A program made the position numbers and the translations under genes. A DNA stretch of 64,000 nt. Origin: Papilionanthe hookeriana x Papilionanthe teres (lineage: Eukaryota; Streptophyta; Magnoliopsida; Asparagales; Orchidaceae). The stretch is taken from contig CM040428.1 in the NCBI GenBank assembly GCA_022702705.1, forward strand, positions 59,376,155 to 59,440,154, written 5' to 3'. The first letter of the stretch is position 1; every line of letters begins with the position of its first letter. The notes beneath the pieces are model-generated. The model saw nothing but the letters and a program-made list of their open reading frames with translations. It ran no database searches and was not told where the DNA came from. This document shows, one piece after another, positions 11,457-24,903 of the stretch.

Positions 11457-13702
11457 TGTAATAATCAATTTCTGAGAAATCAGATAAAATTTTTTGGTGG
11501 CATACAAAGTGCCTCAAAATATTCATCTCCTCGATATTTGATCGAAGCAATTTTATAAAATTATGTGTTGCATCAAATAATTTGATATAAAACACTACAT
11601 ATTAATTATGAATAGTTTGAGAGATATAAAAATTAAAAGTTATAAGTTTAATTAATTTAATTAAACTTAATTATTTCGTAATCCTTTCCCTAATCACTCT
11701 GTCACTGTTCTCTACCGACTTAATCCCAAGCTTTGATTTTCTCCCCGATTTCTTTTCCCGACTCCCGTTCCCTCCTCTCTCTCTCTCTCATCCCTCTCCT
11801 TGTTTGGTTCGCACGGCAAAACAAGGTTGCGACCCTTGCTACAGTGCAAGGGCAGAAATCAGGCACGAACCGAGCAGCACCTGAGAAGGTTGCAACTCGT
11901 AATTTAGGGCTTTATGGCAATTTTTGTAAGCACAAATCCCTCTTTCACAATATCTGAAGCTTTCATTTCCTTCCGCACACTTTGATTTTGACTTTTGCCT
12001 CATTTTTCATTCATTTTTCCTTTCTGGTAGCTGTTGGAGGCGTCAATTGAGCGTCGAAATGTCAAAAGTCTTTTGCGAGCTTCCATAAGGGTTCTAACAC
12101 GATATCAACATAGGAGAGATGTGGTTAGAGGTGATAGAAAGTAAATGTGGCAACTTCAAAAAGATAGAATTGTGCCAAGAAACTTATTTTGAGGTAAAAA
12201 TATTACTTTTTGGATTTAATTATTTTATAAGCCAAAAAAACATAAAATGCTAAGATCTTTACAGATTCCATATTCTTTACCTAAGGCGAGAAGTTCGAGG
12301 CAAGCGTGTAAAAGATCGTAATATCACTGATCCGTAAATTTCAGGTAACATAACCCTATGCTATTCAAGAAGAATAATTTTATTTACAAAAATCTCTTGA
12401 ATCTTAACATTTAATGTTATGTTTTATAGATTATTGCACTCAACAGAAAGGTTATTCAACATTCAACTAATTACTGAAGATGAAAATCTAACGTGACAAT
12501 CGAGCTGAGTATTTACATTTCTAAATTTTCAGTAATTGTCTTTATTTTAGAATGTATGACTCTATGTATATTATAGTTTAGTTAGATTATTCATATTGTT
12601 GATAGAAAATATATGCATGCCAGAAAATATATATAAATATGCATTAATGATGTGTGTAAGATGCATGAAATGGATGATATGTATGACATGAAAGATAGAC
12701 ATAATAAAAAACATATATATGCATAATAAGCATGATATAAAAGTATATGCATGATATAAAAGATATGGATGAGATAAGATGTGCATGATATGACAGATGC
12801 ATGCTGATAGTTGTACAACAAAGTAAGAGTGATTAAGCATGTTAATAGATGCATATAAATATCTAAAAATAATGTACTTATGTTGAATGAAATAGTTTAT
12901 ATAAAAATGTCTGCATGTGCATATTCAGAGGACTTCACCCTCAAACAGTACAAATAGAGGACGCAATTATACCCTCACGCGTAGAGTTTTCTAGCACCCT
13001 AGACAATTATGACGATTAATTCACTAACGGTTGTGCCGACTGAATAATATCGGCCAGGGGCTAGTAGACCAGAGCTTACCTCCGTAGACAATTGAAATGT
13101 TTATTATCTGCTATGTTGACGGGATAATATCGGCAAGGGGCAGATAAGGGTCTTTCCGCTCTAGAAAATTGCGATGTGTAGATCACTAACCGCTGTGCCG
13201 ACAATGCAATATCGGCTAAAGGTGTGTTAGACTGTTGACGGTGATTCTCACAGAGACAAATGCGTACGTAAAGTATAAAGTAAAAGTAAAGTTAAAATAA
13301 ATATTATAGAATATTGAGTATGTTCATTTAGAAAACGGTATTGATGCATGCATTAGCATATATCAAATTGCTTTAAAAAATATGAAAGACAAGCATATTA
13401 TAAGATTTCTTATAAATTCACATGCATATTGAATTCATTTCATTGGATTACTGTGGTTTAAAAATGTGATTAATCATGGGTTATCTTTAGTTAACTCATT
13501 ATGTTGCTTTACTATTATTTTTGGGTTTTAAAAATGTAAATAAAATGAATCGAAGATGTGCAAATGTATACAGGAGACGAGAATAACAACCAGAAAGATA
13601 CCAATTTTTACTTATTAATTTTTAATGATTTAGTGGTTCTTTCATGTATGATTTTAAAAGTAAACTATTTGTGATACAAATATAATAAAAGAGAATTGAT
13701 TT
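11457..13702. repeat. LTR of a Ty3/gypsy-like element, 3'-truncated (copy A)
   Basis: It begins TGTAATAATCAATTTCTGAG just after GAAAT (11452-11456), and matches the complete LTR 44386-46701 of copy B, which has GAAAT at its right side. The TGTAAYRAYC start is like that of Tekay/Del-type chromovirus LTRs, which is a family-level guess. The last 59 bp are missing because the segmental duplication ends at 13702. No gag-pol follows. Confidence 0.65.
13000..13240. repeat. Three diverged ~80-bp tandem units inside the LTR
   Basis: Units begin TAGACAATT at 13000, TAGACAATT at 13085 and TAGAAAATT at 13162. Each contains a NTGTGCCGAC or TGTTGACGGG block followed by ATAATATCGGC (or CAATATCGGC) and AAGGGG-like sequence. 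The same three units occur in copy B near 45945-46185. Their position inside the LTR suggests U3-type repeats. Confidence 0.65.
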
Positions 13703-15111
13703 TACTATTGTCATATTTTTTTCACGATACTATAGGCATCTTTTGGTGGTTGCGGTTATAAGGAAGAACCACGGATTTTTGGTGATGCGTAGAGATGAAA
13801 AGTTTAGGCATCATAATTGGTCTCTTTGGTTGATTTGGGAGTCGTTTGGTGTGGAATTTCTTCTTTAGGTATTTTATTTTTCGTGTGACTAGAAAATTGT
13901 GCATTCAGTTGGTTACCGGAACTAGGGATTGATCAATTTGAGTGGTGACAGTGATTCTTATATGCTCAAATGCTTATGGTTTTAGCTAAAGCTGTAATCA
14001 AGCCAAGTTAAGCCAAGTGTGCCTTGGATTGAACTTAGTTTAGCTAAACTCGAGCTGATCTTTCACATATATGCTTTTATGTTTAGTTTGATTAAAATTT
14101 TTAAAATCTTATTTGCCCATTAGTTTATTTGCTTATATAAATTGAAAGAGTATTTTAATGGTCTAGTTAAAGCTAAAATCTTATTTGGTTCATCTACATC
14201 CTAATTTTAGCTGATCTCATATGGAAACTTGGCTAATTGCTATGTTAATATGTTTTATTATAAGGTTGAACAGATTGTTCGTTTTATTATGGCATTATTA
14301 GGAAGAAAAAAGAATGGTTTTATCTACTGGTGTTTATTGGTGATCTTATATAATATGGCTATCGAGTTGCGGTTTAAATATGTTAATTGTGAAAATTTTC
14401 TCAGTGGTCCTTAGATTAATTTATTTTCTTCTGGATACCTATATGTGCTAAGTTTTTATAAGCTTGCTACACATTGCAAAATTTTCATTCTTGCTTTTGG
14501 ACAGATACTGCCCATTACAATTAATAAGCTACACTTTGAATTTGCAGTCTTCGCTGTTATAGATCATATTAGAGAGAAATATGGATTTAAAACTCACAAA
14601 TATTTTATTTTATTAATTTGAACGATCTATTTAAAAAATTTAAAAATTTTAAAAATATAATTTATATTTATTAGTTTGTATATTTAAAATATAAATTTTT
14701 TAAAAAAAAATTTCAATTACAAATATCACAATATGAATAAATCGAAATTTTTAAACGGTTTTTAATAAGCAGTGATCGATCGTTTTACAACACGCAGCTT
14801 GTTCACTAAAGCGAGTTCTGACCAAACAGAACCTTGGCAATTTCTCACTATGGAAACAACCCCATGATACAACACGAGACGGCCCAATTTACGAGCTAAC
14901 GAAAATTTGGAAAACTGCGAGATAGACAACAGAGACCCTTAGCGCCATCCACCTTGCTCCAGCCACACCACACGACCATCATCGGTGGGGGCAACGGGTG
15001 GAAACCAATAATACTTTACGCATCCTTCATAGCAAACCCACCTCATTCCGTCCTCCTGACTTTCTCTTCTTCTCTACCACCGTCTCTCCTCTTTTTACTT
15101 GATCTGCGCCA
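13703..15111. other. Non-coding stretch left of the CNL pseudogene
   Basis: Unique to this side of copy A. No gene, RNA or repeat with recognisable ends was found. The stretch 14600-14740 is AT-rich and low in complexity. The last 250 bp before 15112 are more GC-balanced and could be the former promoter and leader of the CNL gene, but I see no defined element. Confidence 0.5.
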
Positions 15112-18100
15112 TGGCGGTAAGGTTGTTGGCCCAATCATGGATAAGATCATCGGCCGCTTGCTACGGTTGCACACGAATCGAAGCTAGATGGCGAACGGGC
15201 ATGAAGGATAGGCTCGAGAAAACGCGAGAAAACCACCCGAATCCAGTGTCGGCATCGCCCACCGGACACGAATCGGGAGATCGAAACCCCGGCACTCAGC
15301 AGGCCCGGATGCAGCGACTCACAGGATGCCATCGATGAGGCGGATGATGTACGGATGACTTTGAGTACGCGAGCTTGAAAAGCAAGCTGGAGGGCGAACG
15401 TGGGGGAAACAAGGTGCGTTCTTCATTCACTAGATTATTTTCGCAACTGGTCGCAGAAAACGAGTCGCCGGACGAGTTTTCAAGAAGGATCCCAATTTGA
15501 AGGCTGGAGAACATTGTGAAGAAACTTGATCAAGTTGTTGAGGTCGATACTTTCTTTCATCTCATCAAACGCAAAGCGGGGAGCGACGGGAGGCGGAGCC
15601 CCGGTGTACGGAGATCGTGAAACGGGGTCCTTGCTGCAAAATGATCTCATCGGTCGAGCGGGGAGAAGGATTTTGTTATGCGATTAGTTGAGGAAGCGAA
15701 CAAATGAAGATCCAGCTCGTATTGCTATTTCTCTCTACGAAAACATTTCTCTTTTATCCATAGTACAGGTCATGGTGGCATGGGCAAAACAACTCTCTTG
15801 CTTACATCTATGAAGATCTGAAAGAATGTGAACTGAAAATATGGGTTTGTGTTTCCAGCCACTTTGATGCAAAAACGATCATTGCAGATATGTTGGGATT
15901 TCTTAACAAGGAGAGGCCTCGATCGGAGTCACTGTTGCCTTTCAAGAAGTCTTAATTTGCCGTGCAATCAAAAGGTTCTTGCTTGTTCTGGATGACATTT
16001 GGGAAGAAGATATGAGCAAATTGGAGAATGTGCTCTGCCTACGGCACAAATGAGTTTCGGAAGTAAGATTTTGATAACTACTCGAATTATTGAAATGCGA
16101 TTCATCTGCACGATTACAGGTTATTAAAACAAAGATGGAAACATTGAGAATAAAGGGCTTGGGAAGATATTATTTTGAAGCTACTCAACACCCATGCATT
16201 TCTTTAGATGAGAACCTTGGTGCTCATAAAAAATTAGCATACATTGCTAGTTCGATAGTTAAAAAGCTTTCAGGCTCTCCATTGGCCACAAAGGTCATTG
16301 GCGGTGCTCTCAATTCTAACTTGAATGAGAGCATTTGGATGAAAATTTTAAAAAGTAATGTTCTAAACGTAGAACCAGAACCGGGTCGCAATCTCATTTT
16401 GCCTATCTTAAGACTGAGTTTTACATTCTTGCCACAACCTATACAAAATTGTTTTGCATTTTGTGGTGTATTCCCACAAGATCATGAGTTTAATAAAGAT
16501 GACTTAGTTCGAATGTGGATTGCGTTGGGTTTCATTCAGGAATCTTCTATTGAAGGAGAGACTTTGGAAGATATTGCAGAAACATATTTTGATGTTTTGA
16601 TCAGAAAATCTTTCTTTGATGAGTTTCAGGATGATATGAGATATGATAAGAAAATATACTATAAGATGCATGATTTATTACATGATTTGGCACGATTATT
16701 TCTTCAGAATGTTTGGGATTTGTAGATGATGTTTTATCTTTTAAAATTCTAAAAATATTCGACACTTATTTATTAAAGCGAAAATGGAAATCTTGAGAAT
16801 GATCGAAGATGTTAAAAATGCGTTAAACTTTTTTAACTGTCCGATGATGTGATGTTGCGAAATTTTGAAGCATCGAAGGATAGATGCATTCATATCTTTG
16901 TCGATTTCGAAAAAGATTTAGAGGCTATTAAAAATTTGAAACTGTCTTGACGTTTGAATATTTACACAAAATCTCACTCATATGCCAAGATCTCTAAGCA
17001 GTCTTTATCATTTGCGGTTCATAATCTATGAAGATTGGCCTAGAAGGCAACATTGGCCTGATGATTTCTTGCCTGGCGATGTGAGTAATCTTTCTAATCT
17101 GCGTTGCACCAAGATACCAAAGTGTATTTTCTAATTATTACACAAAATTGGGAAATTAAGATCACTTCGAACTAAATGAGTTTAATGTTAAGAATAAGAA
17201 TGGTTATAGAATTGGGGAGTTGGAACATATAGGCGAGGTTACTTACTTTATTATTAAAAATAATTTCTTGGAAAATGTGAAGGATGTAGAGAGCTCGCAC
17301 TGCAAAGTTATTTGAGAAGAAAACTAATAGATTTATTCTTGAATTGGGGCAGTACTGTTGATGAAGGAGAAGAGAAATTTGAAAGCCTACGGAACATTGT
17401 CAATTCTGACTTGGATGTGAATGTGCTTGAAAATCTTGTACCATACAAAAATCTAAAGAGATTGTCCATATTTTCATACAAGGGTGTAAGCTCTGCAGAA
17501 TGGATGTACAAAGCAGATTTGATCTCAAATCTAGAGTACATCCGTCTGGACGGGGTGTTCAGAGTGGGAAACTCTTCCACCTTTTGGGCAGCTTCCACTT
17601 GAAATTACTGTATCTTCATGTCATACCAAAAGCAAAGCAGCTTGACCATAAATTGTAGAATGACAGGTTTTGTCATTTCCATCGTTGAGTGCTAAATATG
17701 GAGGGATTACAAGTATTGGAGGATTGGTTTGACGGAGCAGGAGCAGCAGCAGATGACTGTTTCTTTCCTTGCTTAACTGAACTCTTCCTCGTTAACTGCC
17801 CAAATCTGCTGGAGTTGCCCAATTTGCCTCTTAAGCTCAAGAAAATGAAGATACAAAACATCGGATGGAAGGCTGCTTTGATCTGCAAGCAAGAAACCAA
17901 CAACTGCAAGCTTGAAACATTGCAGGGTCCTTTCATTGTCCAAACATCACATCTCTCTTATTTCTCTTGGTGGACTGCAACAAGTGGAGAGTGGCATTGA
18001 GAGATTCAGCTTATTCTCAGTGAAGTTGTTATAGATGACCCATTCTTGTTGCTAACTGTAAGTATCGCCTCCTTGAAAAAGCTGAGAATTTGTAATAATG

Positions 18101-18404
18101 ATGCACTGTTTCTTTTGCTGAGGCGGAGCAGAAGTGGTTTTCGCACGTTAGCTCATCCCTTCGTGAGTTGAGGTTTGAAGGCCTCAAATCCCTGCAGTCT
18201 CTCACTCCTTGGAACGCCTCTCTTCTTGAGATTCTACGTGTCAAAGGATTCCTCAGCAGCTCCAGCTTGGCTCTGCATCCCGCCTCCTGAAAGAATTACG
18301 TCTTGGGCTGCTGGAATCATTGCAGTGCCTGCCATCTTCTTTGTCAGCCATCTCATCCCTCAGGCATCTAGAATTAGAAAAACGTACTCGCAAAATCATT
18401 GCCA
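15112..18404 (+). pseudogene. CC-NBS-LRR (CNL) disease-resistance pseudogene, 5' part
   Basis: Family role: cytoplasmic immune receptor that senses pathogen effectors. Visible order: a CC-like start (VVGPIMDKIIGRLL, about 15120); P-loop GHGGMGKTTLL at about 15768; kinase-2 RFLLVLDDIWEED at about 15973; RNBS-B GSKILITTR at about 16058; then an open stretch 16090-16725 with GLPL-type SGSPLATKVIGG, RNBS-D CFAFCGVFPQDHEF, and MHD motif KMHDLLHDLARLF. LRRs follow from about 16980 in several frames (NIVNSDLDVNVLENL, CPNLLELPNLPLKLKKM). Many stops and frameshifts separate the pieces, so it is dead. At 18404 it is split by a copia element and resumes at 24904. Confidence 0.9.
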
Positions 18405-18865
18405 TGTTAGATTAATTATGGGACTGGTATGAAATTAATAAATGTGTTAGGTAAATTATTTAATAAGTCAAAATTATTAATGATGCAATTAATAATAAAG
18501 TTTATGACTTTTAGAGCACATTTGTCATTGAAATTATAAATTATGAGATCTGTAAAACGAGTCGATTTAATGAGGGCGAAGTGGGGTATGATGCTATAGC
18601 ATGATTGATTCCTGATAAATAGAGGAGTAATGGTAACGATCGATAGTCTAAAAAGTACCACATTCATCAGCGAGCCCAAGGGAAAACTTCCGGAAAATCT
18701 ACCGCAGTTGGAAGATAATTCTTCTGTCAATCAGATGGATAAATCTGTTCCATTGTGTATCGATTCGGTTTTCATTAATTTGAACGTGAACGAAAGATTA
18801 CCAGGCAGCGATTTAAGAGATTTTGATTAGTCAAAATCTATTTTGGAAAATCTAAAAGGCACTGA
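18405..18865 (+). repeat. 5' LTR of the copia element
   Basis: Begins TGTTAGATTAATTATGGGAC. It aligns with 24432-24903 through shared blocks such as GATAAATAGAGGAGTAATGG, TGTGTATCGATTCGGTTTT and TTTGAACGTGAACGAAAGAT. The 3' limit is approximate. The following TTAGTATCGGAAAAC weakly resembles the copia Met-tRNA primer site TGGTATCAGAGC. Confidence 0.85.
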
Positions 18866-20820
18866 CGATTAGTATCGGAAAACAAAAGTTAAGATTCTTG
18901 TTGTTAAAGTGTTTTTATCACTTTTCGTTCCTTTTTGCAGCGAAGGATTCGCCATGAGTTGCGCGCGGGGACTACGGAGAAGAGATGACGCGGCGGGATT
19001 GCGGCATTGATGGGTCTTGATTGGCCCCGGCGATCCTCCGTGTGTGAAAATCCGACGAAAATCAAGCAAAGGCGAAGGGCCAGCGAAATGGCGTAGAGTA
19101 GAAGTAGCCCGGAGGAGGCTCCCAGCCGGAAAATGACGCCCGGAGAAACGCCAACCCGGAGAAGTAGCGAACAAGCAGCCGAGCCCATTGTCGGAAGTAA
19201 CTGTCGGAGGCGCGCCTCAGATATGAGCCTTGACGGAACCGTGAGCCCCAGTCGCGGGTCCATGAGCAGTCAAAATGGACCAAGGTCTCAAGTGAACCGG
19301 TCTGGAGGCAGGGTCCAACGGACCCATTCCATGGAAAAAAAAAAAAAATCGAGGAAAAGTCACAAAATAAAATAAAATAAAATTGATTTATTTTATTTTA
19401 TTTATTTTGTTTAATTTAAAGTTTTGTTCTCATTAATTGGTACAATTAATTAACTCATTTTAATTTGGAAAATAAATGGAGTCATTTCATTATTAGGAGT
19501 AGTTAAATAAATAAGTTAATTAATTTACTCATTTTAAAAGATAGATGCAATTAATTATCAAAGTTCAGATTCGTTAATTTTATAAAATCTGATAATTTTG
19601 TTTAATAAAATACGTGGGGCACATGAGCATAAAGTTAGTCGCGTTATTTATAAATATAAGATTTTATAAAATTAAATTAAAGTTTAAATAAATTCGAATA
19701 GTGGTATTTTAAAATTTGTAGTCGTTTTTAATGGCTGACAAAAACGTGATGTTGCGAAATTATTTTCATGTGTAGATAGTTAACGACGAATGATAGATGT
19801 TGTGTGTATGTAGGTTCGTACGAAGTATTAAGGTCGCTGAGGAAAATTAATGCTTAGCGAAATACGTACGCCTTTGTAGTGATAAACGTATAACGATTAT
19901 AAGGAATAATATATGGAGTAATGAATCGATCAAGATAGATTTATTACTTGATATATGTTAATTGTTAATGTTTGATCATTACAATGAATATACTTAGCAG
20001 TTAATATTCTTGTCAAAGACTTGATATTAATGTTGCATTAGGTATCTTGAGATGGGATTTACCATTAATTGAATTTAAACATTTTATTAATTAAATCTTT
20101 TGTTCATTTTTCGGTTATTCTTAATGTCCTAGCAATCTCGAATTCGGTTCAATCCTTTAAGGGTGATAGTTTAAAGTTGGAAGAGAACGTTCTCATTGTT
20201 CTTGGGCATGGATGCGGAAATCGCATTAAGAATAGAAAAACCCATTCCTCTTACGGATGCGGTTCTCGAGGATAGGAGAAACTTTGAGAAGTGGGACGGA
20301 TTTCTAATCGCTTGAGGTCTAATGATCGTAAGCGCGGCATGCACAGAACACCCTTTAGAGGTGCGATTAATACAAGGATCCCGCGATGCGCAATTTTCCT
20401 TGCTTGAAATTGAGCGGCTTTGCGAAAAGCGATAAGGCTGAAAGCTGGTGATGCTGGCGGTTCGATGAGTTCGAACGGAAAATATGAAATTTTATCATGG
20501 AGATGTCTAAATATTGTGAGAATTAAAGGGAAACTAAATCTCGAGTTGACGGATGACTTCTTGTGCATTTAGTTCTTATTTCTCTTCCTCAAGCGGTTGA
20601 CGATTTACAGTCCAGAATTTATAATATGTAAAGGAGAAATGAATTTCTTAATGAGCTTATTTCTCGTTGTGTGCGAAGGAAGAAAGGTTGAACGGAAAAC
20701 TGAAAGTGCTCATACGGTAAACACGCCACAGGAAAGAGAACAAGAAAGAATGAAGGTTCTTAAGAGTAAGAGGTCCTTCCTCAAAGAAACGAAATAAAGC
20801 TCGAAGTGGAAAATATCGGT

Positions 20821-23810
20821 TGTTTCTTTTGCGACAAAGAAGGACAATCGAAGAAAGGAATGTCTTAAATATGCATTGCTTGGCGTGTAAAGAAGGTACA
20901 TTCCCAGCTTTAGTGCATTCGAGTAAATTTGGCTTCGTGCCTAGAAACACTTGGTGGTTAGACTGCGAATGCCTCTTTTAACATAAGTGTTTGATACGGG
21001 GTTACGCATTGAAAACGAATGATGTTGAGTGATGCATTTATGTGGGAGATGGAAAATCGGTAAATTAAGAACGATTGGGCATTTTAGATTGTTGGCCAAT
21101 AATGCTAGTTCTTATTTGGATTTGATAGATAACTTTTGTTGTACGAATCATTTTAAATGAATTTAGTTCATTTATTTGTTTGGACAAATTAGGTTATTGT
21201 TCATTTGAAAACGGTTGTTTCGATTTCTCATTAATTCGATATTGTTGGAGCGGTTACTCTAGTGGTATATGGCAATCTTTATTTCTTTGATGCGTTGCTT
21301 GCTTATAATGAAACTCGAATGTGGAATCACGAAGTGCGCGAAAAATTAATAATGAAAATTCGGGAGCATTATGGCACGAGCGTTTAGGTCGCATCTCTAG
21401 AAATAGAGAGTTGAAAGACTTGTGTCGGATGGGTCCAAATTAGTGATTTCACAGAACTTTGATAATACGTATTGAATGCGATGAAACAGACCGAAAGGAA
21501 GAAATTAGAGTGCGTATAAATTTACAAAAGTCTTAAATTGATACATACGGATGTTTGTGGACCATTTTCTACGGCTTCTTGGAATGGTGGCAATATTTTG
21601 TATCATTCGCTAGATGATTATTGAATATAAATACGTATTTGCTATTAATGAGAAGTCCGAAGTATTGGACGTGTTGAATCTTATAAAGTGAAGTTGAAAA
21701 CCAAAAAATTGCATGAAAAAGAATAAAGAAATCAATCTGATCGTGGTGGTGAATACTACGGTAGATATGACGGATTCGGAGTGAATAACGTCGGGACCAT
21801 TCTTCAAGTTCACAGAGGAGTGTGGAATTGTCCCGCGATACCATATCTGCATGAGTTCTATGAATGTAAGTGTGTGAAAGATGAAATCGCACTCTTAAAG
21901 ACATGGTAGAAGTATGATCGGTCGTGCACGCACGAATTCTTTCAGGGAGAAAGCACTGAAGGCAATGACCTACATTCTAAATAGAGTACCAAGCTAGCGG
22001 CTATGATGCACCTTATGAGCTTTGGACGGGCGAAAACCGAGTTTTAAAGCATTTTCATGTTGGGGTTGCATTGAGCGGGCAACACGAGCGCTTGAGAAAA
22101 GTTAGACCTAAAACGATGGCAGTACTTTGTTGGTTATTCGGAAGCGTCTAGGGGTTTTGAGTTTTATGATCCGAATTAAAGATAATTTTTGAGACGAAAA
22201 CTGCCGATGTTCTTTGAGGATATTGAATTTGGGGGAGAAATCGGGTTAGAGACTTTGTCTTTGAGGAGGAATCGGTATGTCACACTCTTGTTGAAGGTGG
22301 TTCCTATTCACATGTGCTGTCTTCAGTCGAATATTACTCCGACATTCGAGTCGAGTTGCGAATCGGGGGAACCCCGCAGAGCAAATTGACGACCTCGAAA
22401 CAGTTCGAAGCGAAGTGCTTTTGCGACGATCCATGAGGAAAATGCGCATTTCGAATGATTATATTGTATTTCTTCGGGAACATGAGGAAAATATTAGCAT
22501 GATGGAAGATGATCACATCGAAGCTCATCGAAACATCACAGTTCAATTCGAGAAAAATGGATCGAAAGCGATGAATGAGGAGTATAAAATCATGCGAGGC
22601 AATAAAGTTTGGGAACTTGTTGGTATTTGAGAAGAAACATTGGTTGTAAATGGATTTTTAAAACTAAAGGATTCAAAAGGTAATGTGGAAAGACATAAAA
22701 GCTCGTCTTGTAGCTAAGGCTTTACTCGAAGGATTATTTATAAGAGACCTTTTCTCCGGTTTGACAAAGGACTCTTTAGGTAATCATGACACTTTGTTGC
22801 TGGGTATGATACCGTTTACATCGAATGGATGTCGAGACCGCATTTCTCGATGGAACATTGATGAAACGATCTATATGGTGCTGACCGGAAAACTTTGTAA
22901 TAGGAGACCCAAAAGAATATGGTTCTGGCTTGTGAAAATCCATTTATGAGCTCAACGAAGCTTCCGTCGATGGTATCGCAGATTTCATCGAAGTGATTCT
23001 TTCATTTGGTTTGAAATGAATGCAGTTGATGATTGTGTGTATCATAAATTCGGTGGGATAAAGCGTATTTTTCGATTTTTGTATGTGGATATGACATACG
23101 CACCTTGAATGATATAGGCGTGTTGAAGCAAAAGATTCTATCAAATAATTTTGAGATGAAAGATCTTGGTAATGCCTCATTGTTTAAATTCAAATTCATA
23201 GAGATCGTTCTCGGTGTATTCTTGGATTATCATGAAAATTTTATATTGATAAAGTGTAAGATATGGCATGCGAAATTGTAGACCGATTGACTTCCCTGTG
23301 GCTAAAGGAGACAAGTTCGGTCTCGATCGGTGCTTGAGAACAGCCAAGTTGAAATGCAAAAGATTCACCATGCTTCGGCGATAGGGAGTCTTATGTGTCT
23401 TTCAAAGTTTGTCTGTATTGAGATATTGCGTACGTTGTTGGCGTTTAGGCGGATACTTAAATCCTTGAGGAATGGATCATTGGAAAATGACGAGGTTATG
23501 AAGTCTTAAATAGAACAAAAGATTACATGCTTACATATAGGAAGTCGGATCGTTTGGAATCGTTGGGTGATACGACTCAGGATTTTTCATGCTTGGATCT
23601 CAAAGCAGCGGAAAGGTCACTTATCAGTATATATTTTGTTAAGTGGTGGAGGCATATCACGGAGGCCTGAAAACAAACACTAATAGCTTCATCATATGGC
23701 GAGTATATAGCATGTTATGAGGCATCAACCGTAGCATATGGTAGAAATTTTGTCTTAAGTACACGCATTATATGGAAGGGATTGAAAGAGCCAAAAGCTA
23801 AAGTTATTTT
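20821..23810 (+). pseudogene. Copia gag-pol polyprotein relic
   Basis: Domains appear in copia order, across frequently changing frames. A gag zinc knuckle at about 20821 reads CFFCDKEGQSKK then EC, with the His replaced by Gln. A protease-like NTWWLDCEC is at about 20946. The integrase leader LWHERLGRISRNRELKDLC is at about 21368, and an integrase piece YELWTGENRVLKHFHV is at about 22013. Reverse transcriptase pieces VERHKARLVAKA and NIDETIYM lie at 22690-22890, with a damaged YVDD site (YVDM) near 23085. An RNase H piece YGEYIACYEAS is near 23700. No frame is long enough to work. The sequence is unusually rich in CpG and TCGA. Confidence 0.85.
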
Positions 23811-24431
23811 GTAATAATCATCAGCGATGTGTATTCCGATAACGACGGGAGTTCATCAAATTCAAGCATATTGACATCGAATTTCTTGTTGTGAAGGAAA
23901 GTACGAGTGGCCGGTGCATAGAGCATATTGAACCAGGCTTCCATGATTGCGGACCACTCTTACAAAGGAATTACATGCCGAGTCTTTCATGGCATCTTGC
24001 TCGTATAGATTATAAAGCTTGAGGAAATTTAGATTCGGTGGAGTTTGTTAACTTATATTTTAGCTCATGTTTTATTTTGTGTACAAAAATATTTGGATAT
24101 TTTACGTCGAAATATGGTATTTTATTCGGTTCGATGCAACACGTATAGTTAAAGTTTGATCTCCTTCGTAAAGTAGGGCAGGTTGAAAATTGACGTAGGC
24201 AGCGCGCTACATTAGTTACCATTCCTGCATTCATGATTGATCTATGTCATTTGATTATATTAATATATGTGACCATTGATGGGTTTTAGTTGTAATAATT
24301 ACAATGAAAATGCTTTGATCCTATATTGATATGATTAATGGACGAGATTGTAATAATTTATAATAATGACAAATTTTTTAGTATTTCTAAGGTTAGCCAA
24401 CATTTATTTTTACATATATAGTCAATTAAAT

Positions 24432-24903
24432 TGTTAGGTGAATTATGGGGCTGATATAATTAATAAATGTGTTGGGTCGTATTTAATAAATCGAAAATTA
24501 TTGTAGTCTAATTAATAATAAATTTGTAACTTTAGCGCATTTGTCGTAAAATTATAAGTGTAGATCTGTAAAACGAAAATTGATTTAATGAAATGAAATT
24601 GGAATTCGCAATCTTTTGTAATACTTAGGGTTAGTTCTGATAAATAGAGGAGTAATGGTCCTTGATCGATGGTAAAAATTCTCGCATTAAAAATCGACGA
24701 GAGAAGCTAAGAAAGCTCGGAAAATACGCAGTTGGAAGAGATGTTCTTGCAATCGATCGAATGGATTCGAATGCAACTTCCTGTTGTGTATCGATTCGGT
24801 TTTTAAAAATTTGAACGTGAACGAAAGATTCTCGTGGCAATTTCCTAAGAGATTTTGATTCGATCAAAATCTATTTGAAAAATCTAAAGAAAATTTTTTA
24901 ACA
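24432..24903 (+). repeat. 3' LTR of the copia element
   Basis: A 472-bp copy starting TGTTAGGTGAATTATGGGGC and ending TTTTTTAACA directly at the TGCCA target duplication. Divergence from the 5' LTR is high and includes short runs where the two differ by TCGA-like insertions. Confidence 0.88.

Larger units (their letters stand above)
1..13702. repeat. Segmental duplication, copy A (left end outside window)
   Basis: The sequence from base 1 is repeated in the same orientation from 32974, and the two stay collinear to 13702/46642, with small indels. Between 6052 and 6290 and its partner I counted 7 substitutions and one indel in about 240 bp (~3%). Both copies carry the same LRR fragment, hAT element, nested hAT derivative, RTE tail and LTR, so all of these predate the duplication. 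The left edge lies before the window. The right edge falls 59 bp before the end of an LTR that is complete in copy B. Confidence 0.95.
18405..24903 (+). mobile_element. Ty1/copia LTR retrotransposon inserted in the CNL LRR region
   Basis: It starts TGTTAGATTAATTATGG and ends TTTTTTAACA, so it has TG...CA ends. It is flanked by TGCCA at 18400-18404 and at 24904-24908, a perfect 5-bp target duplication. Removing it rejoins the LRR codons (AAATCATTGCCA to GACCTCCC). The two LTRs are clearly related but strongly diverged, and pol is full of frameshifts. It is an old or heavily mutated element. It is 6.5 kb long, within the usual copia range. Confidence 0.92.

Noticed and set aside
13000..13240. 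CRISPR-like direct repeats
   Set aside because: Units are ~80 bp, diverged along their length, lack unique spacers, and lie inside a plant LTR.
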